DNA from: Alisma plantago-aquatica
Lineage: Eukaryota; Streptophyta; Magnoliopsida; Alismatales; Alismataceae
Assembly: GCA_963693085.1 (NCBI GenBank)
Contig: OY856409.1
Location: 1,539,463,072-1,539,527,071, forward strand
DNA length: 64,000 nt
Direction: 5' to 3'
Of this stretch, positions 32,591 to 45,159 are shown piece by piece. The translations under genes and the position numbers were made by a program. Positions within the stretch are counted from its first letter, which is position 1. Each line of letters opens with the position of its first letter. Below the pieces are notes generated by a model that was not told where the DNA came from, searched no databases, and saw only the letters and a program-made list of their open reading frames with translations.

Positions 32591-35500
32591 TGTAACATCC
32601 CTATTTTTAGGAGTAAAATAAAACATTTTATGTAGTTTTCCTTAAATAATATTTTGTTAAGAGTCTTAATGCAATTTGTCCATTTCTAGGATTTTAATGC
32701 AAAGAGAAATAAGAAAGGGCTCCAAATAAGTTTCTTTTATATTAATGTGTTGCAAATAGGTGTAATAATGATAATATGTCTTACCCTTTTCTTTTATTAA
32801 ATAAATATAAAAGTAATGGAAGAGAAAGAGAAAGATAAAGAAGCAAGAAATTTGAAATTCAAATCACTTGGGCAATAAGTATGCTTTTCCTTTTATATAT
32901 TTCAAGATAAATCCTTTAATGTTCATTTTTCTCTCTCCTCCAAATAAAGTACACAAGAAGGCAATAAAGAGGTGTGGAATGATTTTGAAAGTGGCAATTA
33001 TTGTTTATCTCGTAATTTGGAGCAAGAACTCACCAAGGAAACCTTTATATTAATTATTTAATTAGTTTGTACACTTAAATTAAGATAAGAAATGAAAATA
33101 GAAAATGTGGACCAAACGTTGAGAAAACCTAAATCTAATTGGCTAGGAATATTCTAGACCCTTTGATTAGTCAATGGTCCAAATTTGGACTCATTTAGAG
33201 CTTGTTTGACCCTCCAATTAAATTAGGAAAGGTTTGAATATAATTTGATTTGATTATCATTCAATGCACTCGTTTTCCCTATGATTCCGAGATTTATTCC
33301 CTTGCCACGCCTTCCCCTTCTTTTATTTTCACGCGCGTCCTTTTTCAGCCGTTCGATTTTGATCGAAGGGTATCTGGCTCATCCCCTACCTCCCGCTCGT
33401 TTAGGCAACAGAGACTCCTACAGCCGTTTTATTCAACGATTGATTTCTCCCTCTATAGTTATCGGTTTTGTGAGATTATTGTGGCTCTAGCTTCGTCTCT
33501 CTCATGTGCATCCGCCGATCCCTTGAACTCTCCCTCTCGTGGAGTATATAGGAAATGCCCATTAGGGCAGACGCTGCTCTCTCCGCCGATTTACACAGCT
33601 GCCACCATACTTCCTCCCCTCCTCGCCTCCAGGTCTCAGGAGGACGACCAAGCCCTGAGGCTCACACCTCCACCCTCAATTTCATCCCTAGATTCCCGAG
33701 GTTCCCCGACCTACTCGAGTTACCTTCTCCGGTAACCCTGGCTTTTCCCGGCCCCCTCGGTTCACCTCCGCTTAATAGAAAGTGTGGTGAGCATCCTTGT
33801 CATCCGTTCTTTGTCTTCACATCCTCTTTTTGGCTCAGGTTTTCCCCAAACGATGTGTCCTATAGAGCTCGATGGACATGCTCACCGGAGCTAATCGTCT
33901 CGGTGTTTCGGTGCGTATGTGACTCTGGCTCTTCATCACACGACTTCGTGAGGTCACGCTGAGTGCTCATCGGCCTTTGGTTTTGAGTTTTTGGGTTTGT
34001 GGCTTCGTACCCCACTGTCGAGTATGCCTCCCCTATTTTCTTTACTTCGATAATCTGTTATAGGTCAGGAGCTTCCCTTCATGGCCGGATGTATTGGATT
34101 CTCTGGATCTTCACGGATGCATCCTTGCAGTTTTTCCTCGTTGTATCATGGTGTTTTGGGATCTCAGCCATCTTGCCCCCTTCCAGTGCTCACGACAGCA
34201 ACAAGGTGGAGCTTCAATGCTTGCCACAGTGCGGGAGTTAGCTCCATAGATCCGCCGTGATGCAAGGGAGGCCCCTGAGGTCTCAGATTCCCATAGTTGA
34301 CTCCTTCTCATGAGCTGTGATCGGAGGTTCCATCTCCTGTCCAGGCGCTCGACGCCATGTCTAAGGGGACGGGGGTGGAAGATGCTTGGTCATTGAATGA
34401 CCAAAGTACCCCGCGCTAGGTTAATTCTTTTGTGAGTACTGCAGGGGTAATCTTGGTTTTTCACATCATTTATATCCTTTGACCGCTCATCCACCTGGGC
34501 GAGACCGCGCCTATGTGGCGGGCTCTCATTGGCCCATGTGGCATATTTCTTTGATTTCTGATTGGTTGTCCTTCATAAATTCATAGTAAATCGCTCGATG
34601 CTCAGAAAAATGAGCAAAAATATGATTTGGAAAGGATTTTTCGAGAGGAATCCGAATATATGGTTTTCAGAGTCTGATTTTGAATCGCCAAACATTGGTT
34701 TTATAGGAAATGGAATTTAGGGTTTTATTTGGTGAATAAAATGTATAATAATGTGAGATTTGTTGCAAACAGGATAATTAGGGTTCTTTAGACCCAAAGA
34801 GTGGTTAGGACTCACTAAACCTAGGAAGAGAGAGGATTCACTCTCCAAGTGAAAAAGTAAGTGGTCCATGCTATTGAACATAGTTAAATTGCTTGATTTA
34901 ATTATGCATATATGAAGTTTGCAATGAATGGCATGTTTATGTTATTTACTGTTCCTAATTGTTAAATTCAGTAAGATTAAGATATATTGAGTTGTTTATG
35001 ATGTATGATATCACCCTCATGAATCCTAATGATAATGATACCAATAAGTCTAATGTAAAGATAAGAGCTTTAAGAGAAAGAAGAAAATGTTAATGTTAAG
35101 CTTATATAAGTACCTCATAAGAGAAGAGGCACTTCGGTGCAACCTAAGAGGCACTTCGGTGAATAAGAGAAGAGGCACATTTGTGCAACCCGAGGTTACT
35201 TATATAGGTTAAGATAAAAGAAATTGATCTAAAAGAAAATGCATGTCTTTTCAATGTTTAATGCTAATGCTTATTTTCAGTTTTCAAGTTTCTTATATTA
35301 TAACATGTTCAATCCACTTACCATTTGTTTGATGCATGGCTGGGGGCGTGATGCCCACAGGTTGGAAGCTAGCTAAGGAGGGAAGTCCATCTAAGGAGGA
35401 AACCCTAGCTCAAGGACCTACAAGGAGAAGAGCTTTGGTGGGGTGCCAACCATACCCATTTTATATATCTTTTTCCTTTTACCATATGTATGTACATGTA

Positions 35501-35697
35501 AACTTTGTTAAGGTTTGAGAATGAGAAATTGTAATTTTGATCCTGTGATGGTTTATTTAAACTCTATTTTGTGCAATGAATATCATGGTTGTGATGATCC
35601 CTCCCTGAAATGCCAAGTACCCCACATTATGGATAATGTTGGGGATTAGGCTGTGCTTCCGTTGGTTATGTATGTAACCCTAGGGAGGGGTGTTACA
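32591..35697 (+). repeat. 3' LTR of element C (3107 bp)
   Basis: Direct repeat of the 5' LTR with a 12-bp insertion near 33666 and scattered transitions. It ends GGGTGTTACA next to the second ACTCT. Confidence 0.93.
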
Positions 35698-35702
35698 ACT
35701 CT

Positions 35703-37591
35703 TCCAATATTTAAACAACCATAGAAATCAATGTCTTCTTTCTCCACACAATACTCCATCTCATTGAGGATTCTAAGGGGCATTAGTTTCATGAATAAGG
35801 CCTCGGTCCTTGAAATTATATTTTAGTTCATTATAAGTGTATTCACCACCTATATAAAAACACTCTTAATGTTCTTTTTTACTTATTACTCTACTTGGGT
35901 TTTATATATTTTGACTTTTTTCTCGTTTCTCATTTTTATTTTTAACAAATAAATAGAAAATATTTAGAAAAGTCATCGATGAAAGTTATAAAGTATCTCA
36001 TACCGTCACAAGTAAGAAAAAAAATTGAAATCACAAACACCGATATGAGTTAACTCAAGTAGAGAATAATTGTGATCCAAGCTTAGCTTTAACATAAATC
36101 TAGCATTATTAGAAACATCAATTGAGCATGAAGAATAAGCTATAAGTTAATCATGAATTGATCAAATTTTACTTACATGTTCGTGCATATCAAACATCAC
36201 ATATTTCAAAACTTAAACAATAGATTATATGTTATTGGAAGAAGATGCTTTATGTGAATTTCAAGATATTTTAATAAGGCAATGAGAGGTTTACCCTATG
36301 CCAATATAAGAACCATTCTTCAAAATTACAATATGATTGCCTTGACACATCATGGTATAACCAGAATGTTCAAGAACAATTTGAGTAATAATATTCCTAT
36401 AGAAAGTTGGAACATGTTGCACGACATACAATCTAAGAACATTTCAAGAAGTGGGTGTTATATGTGCTCATCCAAACCTTGCAATTGGTATGGTGGATGA
36501 GTGATCTCCCCAGTTAGACACTCTGTTAGGATGGGCCTAATAGGATGAAAAGAGGGATTAGTCAAATAAAATATGACATGGGGCACCATATCTAATTATA
36601 AATAAAAAGATGTATCAACAAAAAGAATAGTGGGACTTTATAACGTACCCAAAAAAGATGAATGAAATGTCCTCATGGTGAGGTTATCATATTTTTAGAA
36701 GCTTAGGCATTCTTCTTTCTCTAGCCTTTGGGATATATGCACACATTTGCTAAGTGGCTTGGTTTATCACAAACAAAGTAGAAATTGTTTTCTCCTTCAT
36801 CACTATTATTATTACTCTGATTTTGGTTCTTGTGGATCTCAAAAGGATTGTTTGGATTTCTTCTTGAAATTGGAGTTGTTGGGATCTTTGTTGAACTTAT
36901 CCCTAACACAAGGTACACATCTATAGGGTTAGATTTCTTATCTTTCTCTTTTTTCCTATCCCTAATTTGAAGGGATTTGACTAAGGACCCTAAATTCATG
37001 TTCCTTTTTCTATGAATAAGGGACTCGACAAAGTCCTACTAAGAAGATGGGGGTCTGTATACCAGGGCTACTACATGAACATTATCATCGAACTAATATC
37101 CATTGGTCATGAATTTGGCCACATGATTTTGATATTATAAGACTTGAGCTAAATCAGGTTTACCATTAATCATATTATAGTTAAGTCACACAAAAAGGAA
37201 TAGCATTCAATAGAAGTATCGTCTACGCTAAATATACTACCTAAAGCCTTCAAGAGTTTAAAAGTAACATTTAATTTATGGAAGATGTAATAGAGTTCAT
37301 TGTATAGGGTGAATAGAATACTGCCATGCCATGAATAGTTGTTTCTTTTGAGACAAGAGTAGGTATAGCTGGTGGATGAGGAAGAACATCCTCGAAACCA
37401 GTGGAAATGTCGCTCGGTTGTGGTAAATGCATAATGGGAACATAAACTTCTGGTGCTAATACTATGGAAAAAAAATAGGAGAGGTTAACTAAAATCACAT
37501 GTTTTGTTTTCAAAAGTTTACTACAAATCAGAAAAGAAATTTGGGAAAAAGTAAGCAACAACATCAAGCAACAACATAGTTTTGAATACAT
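35703..37591 (-). pseudogene. Degenerate copia gag-protease-integrase, minus strand, 5' half
   Basis: Reading down from 37591: a gag-like N-terminus (about 37370-37591), gag body, then a 92-residue open piece (36721-36999) ending in a zinc knuckle. In the knuckle the first Cys is Tyr (Y-F-V-C-D-K-P-S-H-L-A-N-V-C). Next are a protease/pre-integrase segment (36240-36500, with Q-H-V-P near 36417), then integrase (35703-35850, I-H-E-T-N-A-P near 35790). It continues at 28666 beyond element C. Order and strand fit one copia element with its 5' end near 37.6 kb. No LTR or PBS was found at that end. Confidence 0.72.
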
Positions 37592-38637
37592 ATTAAGTAA
37601 ATAATAAGAAAAAAGATGGATCTAATTAACGATTGGATGAATATATCTTGAAATGGTTACATATTGGACAACTAGTAATTAGGTATTTAGGAATAAAATC
37701 AACAAGTGACATTAAGCATATAAGATTCAAGAAAATAGATGATTAGTTTAGTGATATAAATTCTAGGTCTCGAAGTGAAGGCATGTGAACACTATCTTTA
37801 ACATAGATTACTCCAATCTTAGAATGAGATTTTTGATTGTACATCTCAAATATTCAACCACCCAACTCTTATACGGCAACCGGGTCCTAAGTAGAGGACC
37901 GTATCAAACTCATTCATTAGCCAACCTAGTCATAGCGAGTATATTAGAAGCGCAAGAACAACAAATGGGAAGAAGAAAATAGCAAAGGAAGATGAGAGGA
38001 AGCACAAGAGAATTTTTTTTGTGTGCTTTAAAAGGAGGAAAAGGATTTCTTACATAGATAAAAAGAATTGTGGGAGCGTTCTTCAATAACAATCCACTCA
38101 TTACAACATGCAACATTCAGCCTTATCTCGAAAACCCATGTGTGTCTTTAATATCATGTAATTGGTGACTTTACAATATGGTTCAAAAAGTGAATAATTG
38201 TTGTAGATAATGTTCTCACGACGGCTCCAATCAACACAAAATTAATGTTCAAAAGACCATTATAGAATTCATAAGAAAATAGGTTAATTAAAAAATAATG
38301 GAATATTAAATTATACAAACACTACGAACCAAAGAACCATACAAATAAAATGAGATTTTTTTGGTGAACCAATAAAATAAAATGAGATTTACAAATACTA
38401 AATACAATAGCTGAGACAAGTTTAAAATTAGGATGGGTGGCTAACCATGGATTATTGATGCCAAAAAGCTTGTCTGAAGACTTCCTGACCACTTGGGAGA
38501 AGCAATGATTAACATTGGTCTCCTTCACCTTATGGTTAATTAATAAGCTAGGAAATTGACCAAGTGAACTCTCAAGGAGTACACAACATTGTGAGTCGAG
38601 TAGATCAGTGTGTTTTGTCATTTTTAAGACATGTGTG
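37592..38637. other. Unassigned region
   Basis: AT-rich with no recognisable domain or repeat. The 5' LTR of the minus-strand copia should lie here, but no matching 3' copy was found. Open frames (for example 38322-38621) look random. Confidence 0.35.
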
Positions 38638-39349
38638 TACTAGTACAGAAATAACGTATAATGTCACATATGATGATGTCGGCTAATAATAAAAGACTGA
38701 CGCTAATATATTACGACGTCGGCTTTAAACAACAACTGACACCTATATGTGAAGGTCGACTGATTTATAAAAGACACAGATATCACTTTTTCTTTAATGT
38801 CGGTTTGTAAAAATAAAAACCAACGTCCAAAATCACCCATCAAATACAATTTTCGAGGGAAAATATTTGCCTCCAAAATTTTCAATTCAGCGTTGATTGT
38901 TATAAAACAAACGACATATGTCCCCCGTCAAGCCCCGTAAAATTTTTTATCTCCTCATATGTCATCAGTTTTGTTTAAAGAACTGACGACTAAACATCCT
39001 TTGTGAGGCAAAATTGATCCCCTCATTTGTCGTCAGTTTTTAAAAAATAACCGATGAGAAAGCTTGTTCACGTGTTGTCCCCACGAAAATATCCCCCCCA
39101 ATTTTCGTATTCGGTGTTAGTTTTTTTACTGACAACCGAAAACTATAATCATAACTCAAGAACATTTTTTGTCAGGTTTTGTGGTTAGACATCGGTTTTA
39201 GATGTAGAAACTGACGACGAACACCCTGACCGGGTACAATTTTTTTTGTTTAAAGTTGCAAATAGGTGTCGGTTTTCTTGAGGAACCGACGCCTATTGCT
39301 ATAAGACGTCAGATTCTTACAACAACTGATGCTCATAGTTAACTTAATA

Positions 39350-39783
39350 GCACCCATGTGAGCCAGACTCTTCCCCTTCTCTGTTTCATTCCTGATTCTC
39401 TATTGCCGCTCAAGAACTTAGGCCTCACGATTCTCTGTTTTCACTGTCTCTGCTGCTACTGCTGAGCTATGTCGCCATTGTACTTCTTCTACTACTGAGG
39501 AGCCATCGTTGAGGATCTCACCGCCAATGAGGAGTTGTTGCTGCTGAGGAGCCACTCCAGTCACCTATTGTCGATGCTTCAGTTGTTGTTTCCGCTCGCT
39601 TGCTCAATCATCTCTACCAATGACAACAACAACCTGCCACCCCACCACTGCTTGCCACCTACTTCACCGCTAGCTTCATCTCAGTCATCTTCTCTGTCGC
39701 CACTCGCCACCTGCTTCACCTCAAGTTGTGACCACCTCTACCTTCAGCCATCGCCACCACATCCTGCTCTACCAATGCGGTGA
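39350..39783 (+). other. GC-rich, exon-like segment in the CACTA element
   Basis: C-rich sequence with an open frame (39535-39783) of low-complexity Ser/Leu/Pro composition. It ends at a good donor (GCG|GTGAGTTT near 39780). A likely acceptor, ATCATAG, precedes the ATG at 40522. It could be the untranslated first exon of the CACTA transcript, or a captured host fragment. I recognise no protein domain. Confidence 0.4.
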
Positions 39784-40440
39784 GTTTCTCTAAGATTAAA
39801 CTTAGTTTCAATATATAAGTATTGATTAATTAGGGTTGATTAATATTGATTAATAATGATTAATGAGGAATGGATGAACTTAATTAATTATATTTGCACT
39901 TAGTTTCTCCAAGATTTAACTTAGTTCAATATATAATTGTTCTTCAAAATTGTGTAGTTCATTATTAATGATTAATTAGGGTTAATGATGAATGAATGAA
40001 CTTACCCAAATGGAAAAATGAATTGAATTGAATGATGTTACACAAAACCTAGGATATGAACTATGAAAATATGATTGTAGGTATAGGAACGACAACATAC
40101 ATGTATTTTTTTGACCTAGAAACCTGTTCGAGATTTACTCATTAGGAGTAAATATTGATAGTCCCCGATTTGGGTCTGTTCTTGAATACTTAATCTCACT
40201 TAGGATGTAAGTGTATAATGTATATTTAGTTTTTATGATGTTTCTTCAGTACTTCCCTGTTTGTTCTCTAAGTACATATGTCATTGGGCATTTTCCCATG
40301 TACATCAGTGTACTTGGAGAACTGCGGGAAAATTCTACCAAAATTTTCTTGAAAATCGAATACACATTATACACTTACTAGTAAGATTAGGTGATCGAGA
40401 ATGGGAGAGGTGGTATACATTTATTATATATATAAGACTC

Positions 40441-40497
40441 TAAACCCTAATCTTTTAATCCTAAACCCTAATATTTTAACCCTAAACCCTAATATAT
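40441..40497. repeat. Short run of CCCTAA-type repeats
   Basis: Several CTAAACCCTAAT units with spacers, just before the transposase-associated frame. Too few and irregular for a telomere. Confidence 0.7.
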
Positions 40498-40521
40498 ACT
40501 TGTTTTCTCTTTGATCATAGA

Positions 40522-40931
40522 ATGGATAGATCATGGAAGTCCATTCAAAATCGCTGCACCCCAGAGTTTATTTTTGGTCTTGATCTGTTTATTAGATTTG
40601 TAGAGGAACATAGGAAACAACCTGGAGATATGCTCTACTATCCATGTAGGCATTGCAGTAATAACTTGCAAGTCAGCACTAGTGACGAAATCAAAAGTAA
40701 TGTCATATGGAATGGGCTTGTACAAGGCTAGACATATTGGCACTGGCATGGAGCGACTTCACACCTTAAATCAGTATATGTCGATACTAATGATTGTGTG
40801 GAAGAAGAAATTGCCTTCGATGATGTAGATTTGAACGAACCAGTTCCATTAGACATCATTGATGAGATGTTGGATAGTTGTGGGGTAGAGCACACCGATC
40901 CACCTCCCATGTTTAGGAACATTGGTTATTA
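40522..40931 (+). pseudogene. Transposase-associated domain remnant (CACTA)
   Basis: Starts M-D-R-S-W, the usual start of the domain found N-terminal to CACTA transposases. It then has a hydrophobic G-L-D-L-F-I-R-F-V helix and Y-P-C-R-H-C, where the family has C-P-C-x-x-C, so the first Cys is Tyr. After a TAG at 40729-40731 the frame goes on through an H-W-H-G-A segment and an acidic tail to 40931. The TNP2-like transposase that should follow is absent. The domain is thought to bind zinc; this copy is broken. Confidence 0.75.
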
Positions 40932-41386
40932 AAATACCGTCAATAAATTGAGGTCAACGGCGTTGGTTTTGTAAAGAAAATTGACAACTATGGTCTAACC
41001 CGGGGGCCAATTTTTTTTGTTTGGGATGGAGGCAGGTGTCAGTTTTGTATGAACAATCGGCACCTATGGTCCAATTGCTGGCGATTATTTTTTAGTTATA
41101 AAAAATTATCAATAAAGGTGGTCAACGTAGTCAGTTATTTGTAAACAACCAACAACTATGGTCCGAGATGGAGAATGGTGTCAGTTTTTTACGAATAACA
41201 TACGCCTATGGCTTCATTGCTGGCGGTTCTTTTTCTTGTTGCAATCAGGGACGGCTCTAGGTCTTCAATTTTGTAACCGACGCTTAAGACATCTACTTTT
41301 AGTGTCTCCGACTTGGGTTTTTCTTGGGAACTGACATCAAAAGCCTTATTTAACTGACATTAAACGTGATTTCTGTACTAGTAGTG

Positions 41387-42400
41387 GCACCAACTTCTTT
41401 GGTTTGCTATTATTCATCTTTTCTACTTTGCAGATGAAAAAGTTGGAGATGGGTCTAAAATTTAAATTAGAGTCCTTCTATGACAAATTCTATAATAGAT
41501 AAAAAATTTCTCACATGCAAGGGGTGGTTCCCCCTACTAGACCACCAATACCCTATTTCTTCTTCCAACATTTTGCACCTTATAACATGTCCAGTCTCTC
41601 TCATCCATTCATTTACATTTCTTTTCCTTTCATTATCATTTTGGTGGAGAGAAATGATTAAGAAGGACGGAAGTAAAGAGGTATAGGAAAGAAATGTTCA
41701 GGAAAAAATGGGAAAAGGGGAGAAGTAATAGAGAGAGGAAGCAAGTAATGAATGGAAGGGGAGCGAATGAAAGTAATGAGGGAAGAGGATAGAATTAATG
41801 GGATTGAGGAGGGAATTAATGGGGGAGAGAGAAGATGTAATGATGGGAGAGGAGGGTAGTATTGAGCATAAATGAGGGAAGTAATAATCAGATGTCTTTT
41901 TTTGTTCACTTTGTGCCTCATTTTTTTACTTCGTGACTCAGTTCGGTCACGTTGTGTAACATCATCATTTTTTAGATACTTGTTTGAAATTTTTCTAGTA
42001 TCATATCCGTAACAGACACATCATATAAAAGGTCTCAAGTTTAGATAATTTTGGTTATTATCATGCAGTGAAATTTTTACATTACAAGATAATGTGTAAA
42101 TAAGATGACACCAAAATAAATCAAGGTCTAATTTAGTTTAGGTAACTAGTTATGTAATAGGGAATCTTTATCTTTTTTTGATCATATTAGTTATCTTAGT
42201 CATCAATCTATAAAATAAACTCCACTAGAACATCCTAGACACAAAATAGAACAACATGCCTAAATATGGAATTAATCAGAGGTTATTTGAATGGGTAATT
42301 ATTTTTGACAAGATAATGAGAGTTTGGATAAGATAATACTAAATTTTCAAATTTTGATTTTTAGTCTTTTTGGCTAGACGTCAGATCTGATGTGGAAGGA
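41387..42400. other. Unassigned region with a purine-rich tract
   Basis: 41650-41890 is strongly purine-rich on the plus strand (GGAAG, GAGGGA repeats). Upstream at 41590-41640 lies a pyrimidine-rich stretch partly complementary to it, so an imperfect inverted repeat is possible. The minus-strand frame across it is Pro/Leu/Ser-rich only because of composition. Nothing else is recognised. Confidence 0.4.
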
Positions 42401-44928
42401 ATTTGGCCATTACCAACCTCAAGCAAACTAAACCACACTACCTAAGGTTAGGGCCCTTCAAGGAGGGGTTAAACTAACCATCAACTTTTAATAACTTACT
42501 GAAAATAAGCCATAATTTTTTCTTCTTTGTCAAACATAATTTAATAAATTGATAACATCTCGATAAAACATAACATAAAATAATACAATAGATCTAGATT
42601 TTTACATAAATGAAGAGTTTTCACTTCACATACATCAAGTACAACTATTTACAAACTTTTCTCATATCACTCTCTCCTCATCCCAGGATCCAAGGAAGGA
42701 TAAGAGACTGTCTAACTAACTGACTACTCTTCTTGAGACCTATGATTTATTCTTAATAAAGATTGCTTCTTCCTCATGTGGTGGAGCTAATCCTTTACCT
42801 AGAAAATGTTTTAGTTGGTTGATGAGCTACTGGTTCACTGTGTAGAAAATCAACAAGTAACCATGGTAAAGAGTTTAGGGTGATTTAAAACTTAGAAATT
42901 TAAGCAGGTAAGAAAGACAAGAAGAATCTTGACATTTTGTCCAAAGTAGCATGAATGTGTAAACATCTGAGTAGAGTAAATCACTAACTAACTATTGGGT
43001 TCTTTAATCAAATTATTAAGTGCCACGGGGCCCAGCATGTCTGCGATCCTAAGTCTTTAATCTCAACTGACTCATTTGCATTCAACATCGTTACATCTAG
43101 CTCTCAATAGATAATGGGAGAGATTGGATATTGGGACTTCTCCTATAACCTGATTACTCAAATGGAGAGACAAATTACTTTGGATCATTCTACATCAGTG
43201 GTCCTATCATAGATGCCCACTGATTTGTAACACAGGTACAACTGGCTCCCTAGTTGATGTTGGATACCTCATAATCAAGGAGTCTTCCCTCACTAACCTA
43301 GACACCTGTATCGTACCGTTATGTTATGTATAACCTCAACATAGACTACCTCCAGTGGCAAAGCACATTTCCTCCTCCAAGTGCAGGCCTCTTGTGAAAG
43401 ATTCTATAGTGTCTGTGGCATTTATCATCTGTGGATATTTAATTTATATGGTAAAATCATCATTTCTTCTAATCATTATCCTATTTTTTGAAATTTAGTA
43501 TTTAGCATTAAACATAAAAATCATCTAACTAAATACCTACTTTCAAATTCTCATAAATCTAATTTGATCCTCTAGATTTGAAAATGAGAAAACTTGATCT
43601 CTCTGGTTCCTCACATCCACCATTTCATCACATGTTATGCATAACAACTCGTACAACAAAATTCCGTAAGAAATCACATCACCAAATATAATTTAATAAG
43701 AATTTTTACTACTGTATTTCACTACACAAACTTATCAAATTCATCACAGCTACCATAGAGTAAGATTCAATATTGGAAATCTATTATTTCAAATTTGTAT
43801 GCTATAAATCAGGGTTATAAGGTGATTTTCCACTAAAAAATATGTTAAAGATCACTGATCTTTGGATTTTTATCCACCGATTCTAGCTTGCACATGTTTG
43901 GCTTGAGCTTTAGACCTCAAATCACATTTTAAACCACTCATCAGGTAGTAAATAGACCTATTGAAAGTCAATTGAACATACAAGATGAAGAAAAGGAGGA
44001 AAATGACCTCTTCTGAGTCAAAAAGAAGATCTCAACCAAGTAAAGGGAAAAAAGAGAAGGGAACTACTATCTAAAACTAGTTACCATAAAGATTCATAGC
44101 TAGATTGTCAGTCTCCTGCTATTCTTCAAGTTCCCCTCCCATGAAATCGCCTCTCCATCGACCCTTCGACTGTTTCAGGGATCTTTGTGTTGAAAGTTGA
44201 GATACAAAATGAGACAATTTTTGTTGAATTCAGATATGTATAGTAAAAGTTATGATCATTCTATGATTAGCTACAATGGGCGGCTTCACTATTAATTTTT
44301 TTTGTCTATTTGGCCGTTGGGATCCACTTGTCAGTCTTTGTGGGTGGGGTGCCTATCAGTATGCATAGCCATCGAGTCCCTCCCATCGACCTGCATGGCA
44401 TCATCCTGCATGGTCATCTATCTGTGGCCATGGGGCTCTGTCTGACGGGCCACTTCATTTGTCTGTGTGGCATTTAGGCCTCACCTGTTGATCTGTGTGG
44501 TCGTAGGGCTCTACTCAATGGGCTGCAAAAAAGCAGACTATACCCATCTTTTCCCAAGTTTATTAAAATGACCTAAACTTTCTCATTTTAACTCTGATTT
44601 ACTTTCATTCTTAATGCATTGAATTTATATTTGAATTATCTACAATCCTATAGTATTAGTTTGATAAGATTCTTAAATAATAATATATATTTATTATTTC
44701 CTTGGGTATCATTATCTCTATTCCCATATACATGTGTACCTTATCTCTATATTCACTAAAGCTCAGATTTCATGATATACTCATATCATAATTTTGACTT
44801 CTTCAGGAAAAGGCTTTAAACAACTAAGGTAAGATAAAGCACAAGGTAATTATATTACTGAAAACATCAGGACAACGTTAAGGTTATCTTTAACCGTATA
44901 ATTTCCAACAAAGCAAGAAGTGGGTTGT
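42401..44928 (-). repeat. Probable 3' LTR of a minus-strand gypsy element
   Basis: Lies just beyond the polypurine tract of the gypsy fragment at 44930-46920. It contains stretches typical of long gypsy LTRs (for example 43330-43440, which resembles the conserved late part of the other LTRs here). The 3' boundary with the element is near 44928, where TACAACCC stands for the usual TGTAACACCC. The other end is uncertain. Confidence 0.5.
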
Positions 44929-44950
44929 AAAAATTCTCCCCCTCTTATAA
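44929..44950 (-). other. Polypurine tract of the minus-strand gypsy element
   Basis: Minus strand reads TTATAAGAGGGGGAGAATTT before the LTR, a normal gypsy polypurine tract. Confidence 0.6.
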
Positions 44951-45159
44951 AAATGTTGTCTCAAAATTCCTAGAAGAGGAAAGGATACATGTTACACATC
45001 TTAGACTCTAATTTTGAAGTAGCTTCTTTTATGCCATGATTCCTCTAAAGAACCTTTACTAGGGATATCTCCCTCTTTTTAAGCTTTCAAATTCTATTGA
45101 TATAGAATTTGGATGGGTCCTTTAGTATATGAGATATACTCTCTTAATTATACAAGCTC

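Larger units (their letters stand above)
28667..35697 (+). mobile_element. Element C: non-autonomous LTR retrotransposon with 3.1-kb LTRs and 829-bp interior
   Basis: LTRs at 28667-31761 and 32591-35697 start TGTAACATCC and end GGGTGTTACA. Target duplication ACTCT occurs at 28662-28666 and 35698-35702. PBS is at 31766-31778; a polypurine-type end precedes 32591. The interior holds only a 20-codon gag-start remnant, a TA microsatellite and untranslated sequence, so the enzymes must come from another element. The 12-bp length difference between the LTRs is a single indel near 33666; the rest is scattered changes, about two percent by eye, mostly transitions. Insertion is therefore recent compared with the copia it broke. 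The PPT context and gag start suggest gypsy ancestry. Confidence 0.93.
38638..41386 (+). mobile_element. Internally deleted CACTA (En/Spm) DNA transposon
   Basis: The right end, read on the minus strand, starts CACTACTAGTACAGAAATCACGT. The left end reads TACTAGTACAGAAATAACGT at 38638-38657, an inverted match from the fourth base on. The first three bases at the left are GTG instead of CAC, and no three-base target duplication is clear. Both subterminal regions (38680-39330 and 40930-41360) carry many inverted GTCGGTTTT / AACCGACG-type motifs, typical of CACTA ends. The inside holds a spliced-looking 5' region and a fragment of the transposase-associated domain, with no TNP2 transposase body. 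At 2.7 kb it is non-autonomous. Confidence 0.8.

Noticed and set aside
33250..33735. 161-residue open frame in the C LTR
   Set aside because: The other LTR copy breaks this frame, no domain is recognisable and composition explains its openness.
39535..39783. Protein-coding gene of 82 residues
   Set aside because: Low-complexity Ser/Leu/Pro composition with no homology I recognise; treated as a possible exon of the CACTA transcript.
41658..41921. 87-residue minus-strand protein
   Set aside because: Produced by a purine-rich tract; Pro/Leu/Ser/Ile composition only.
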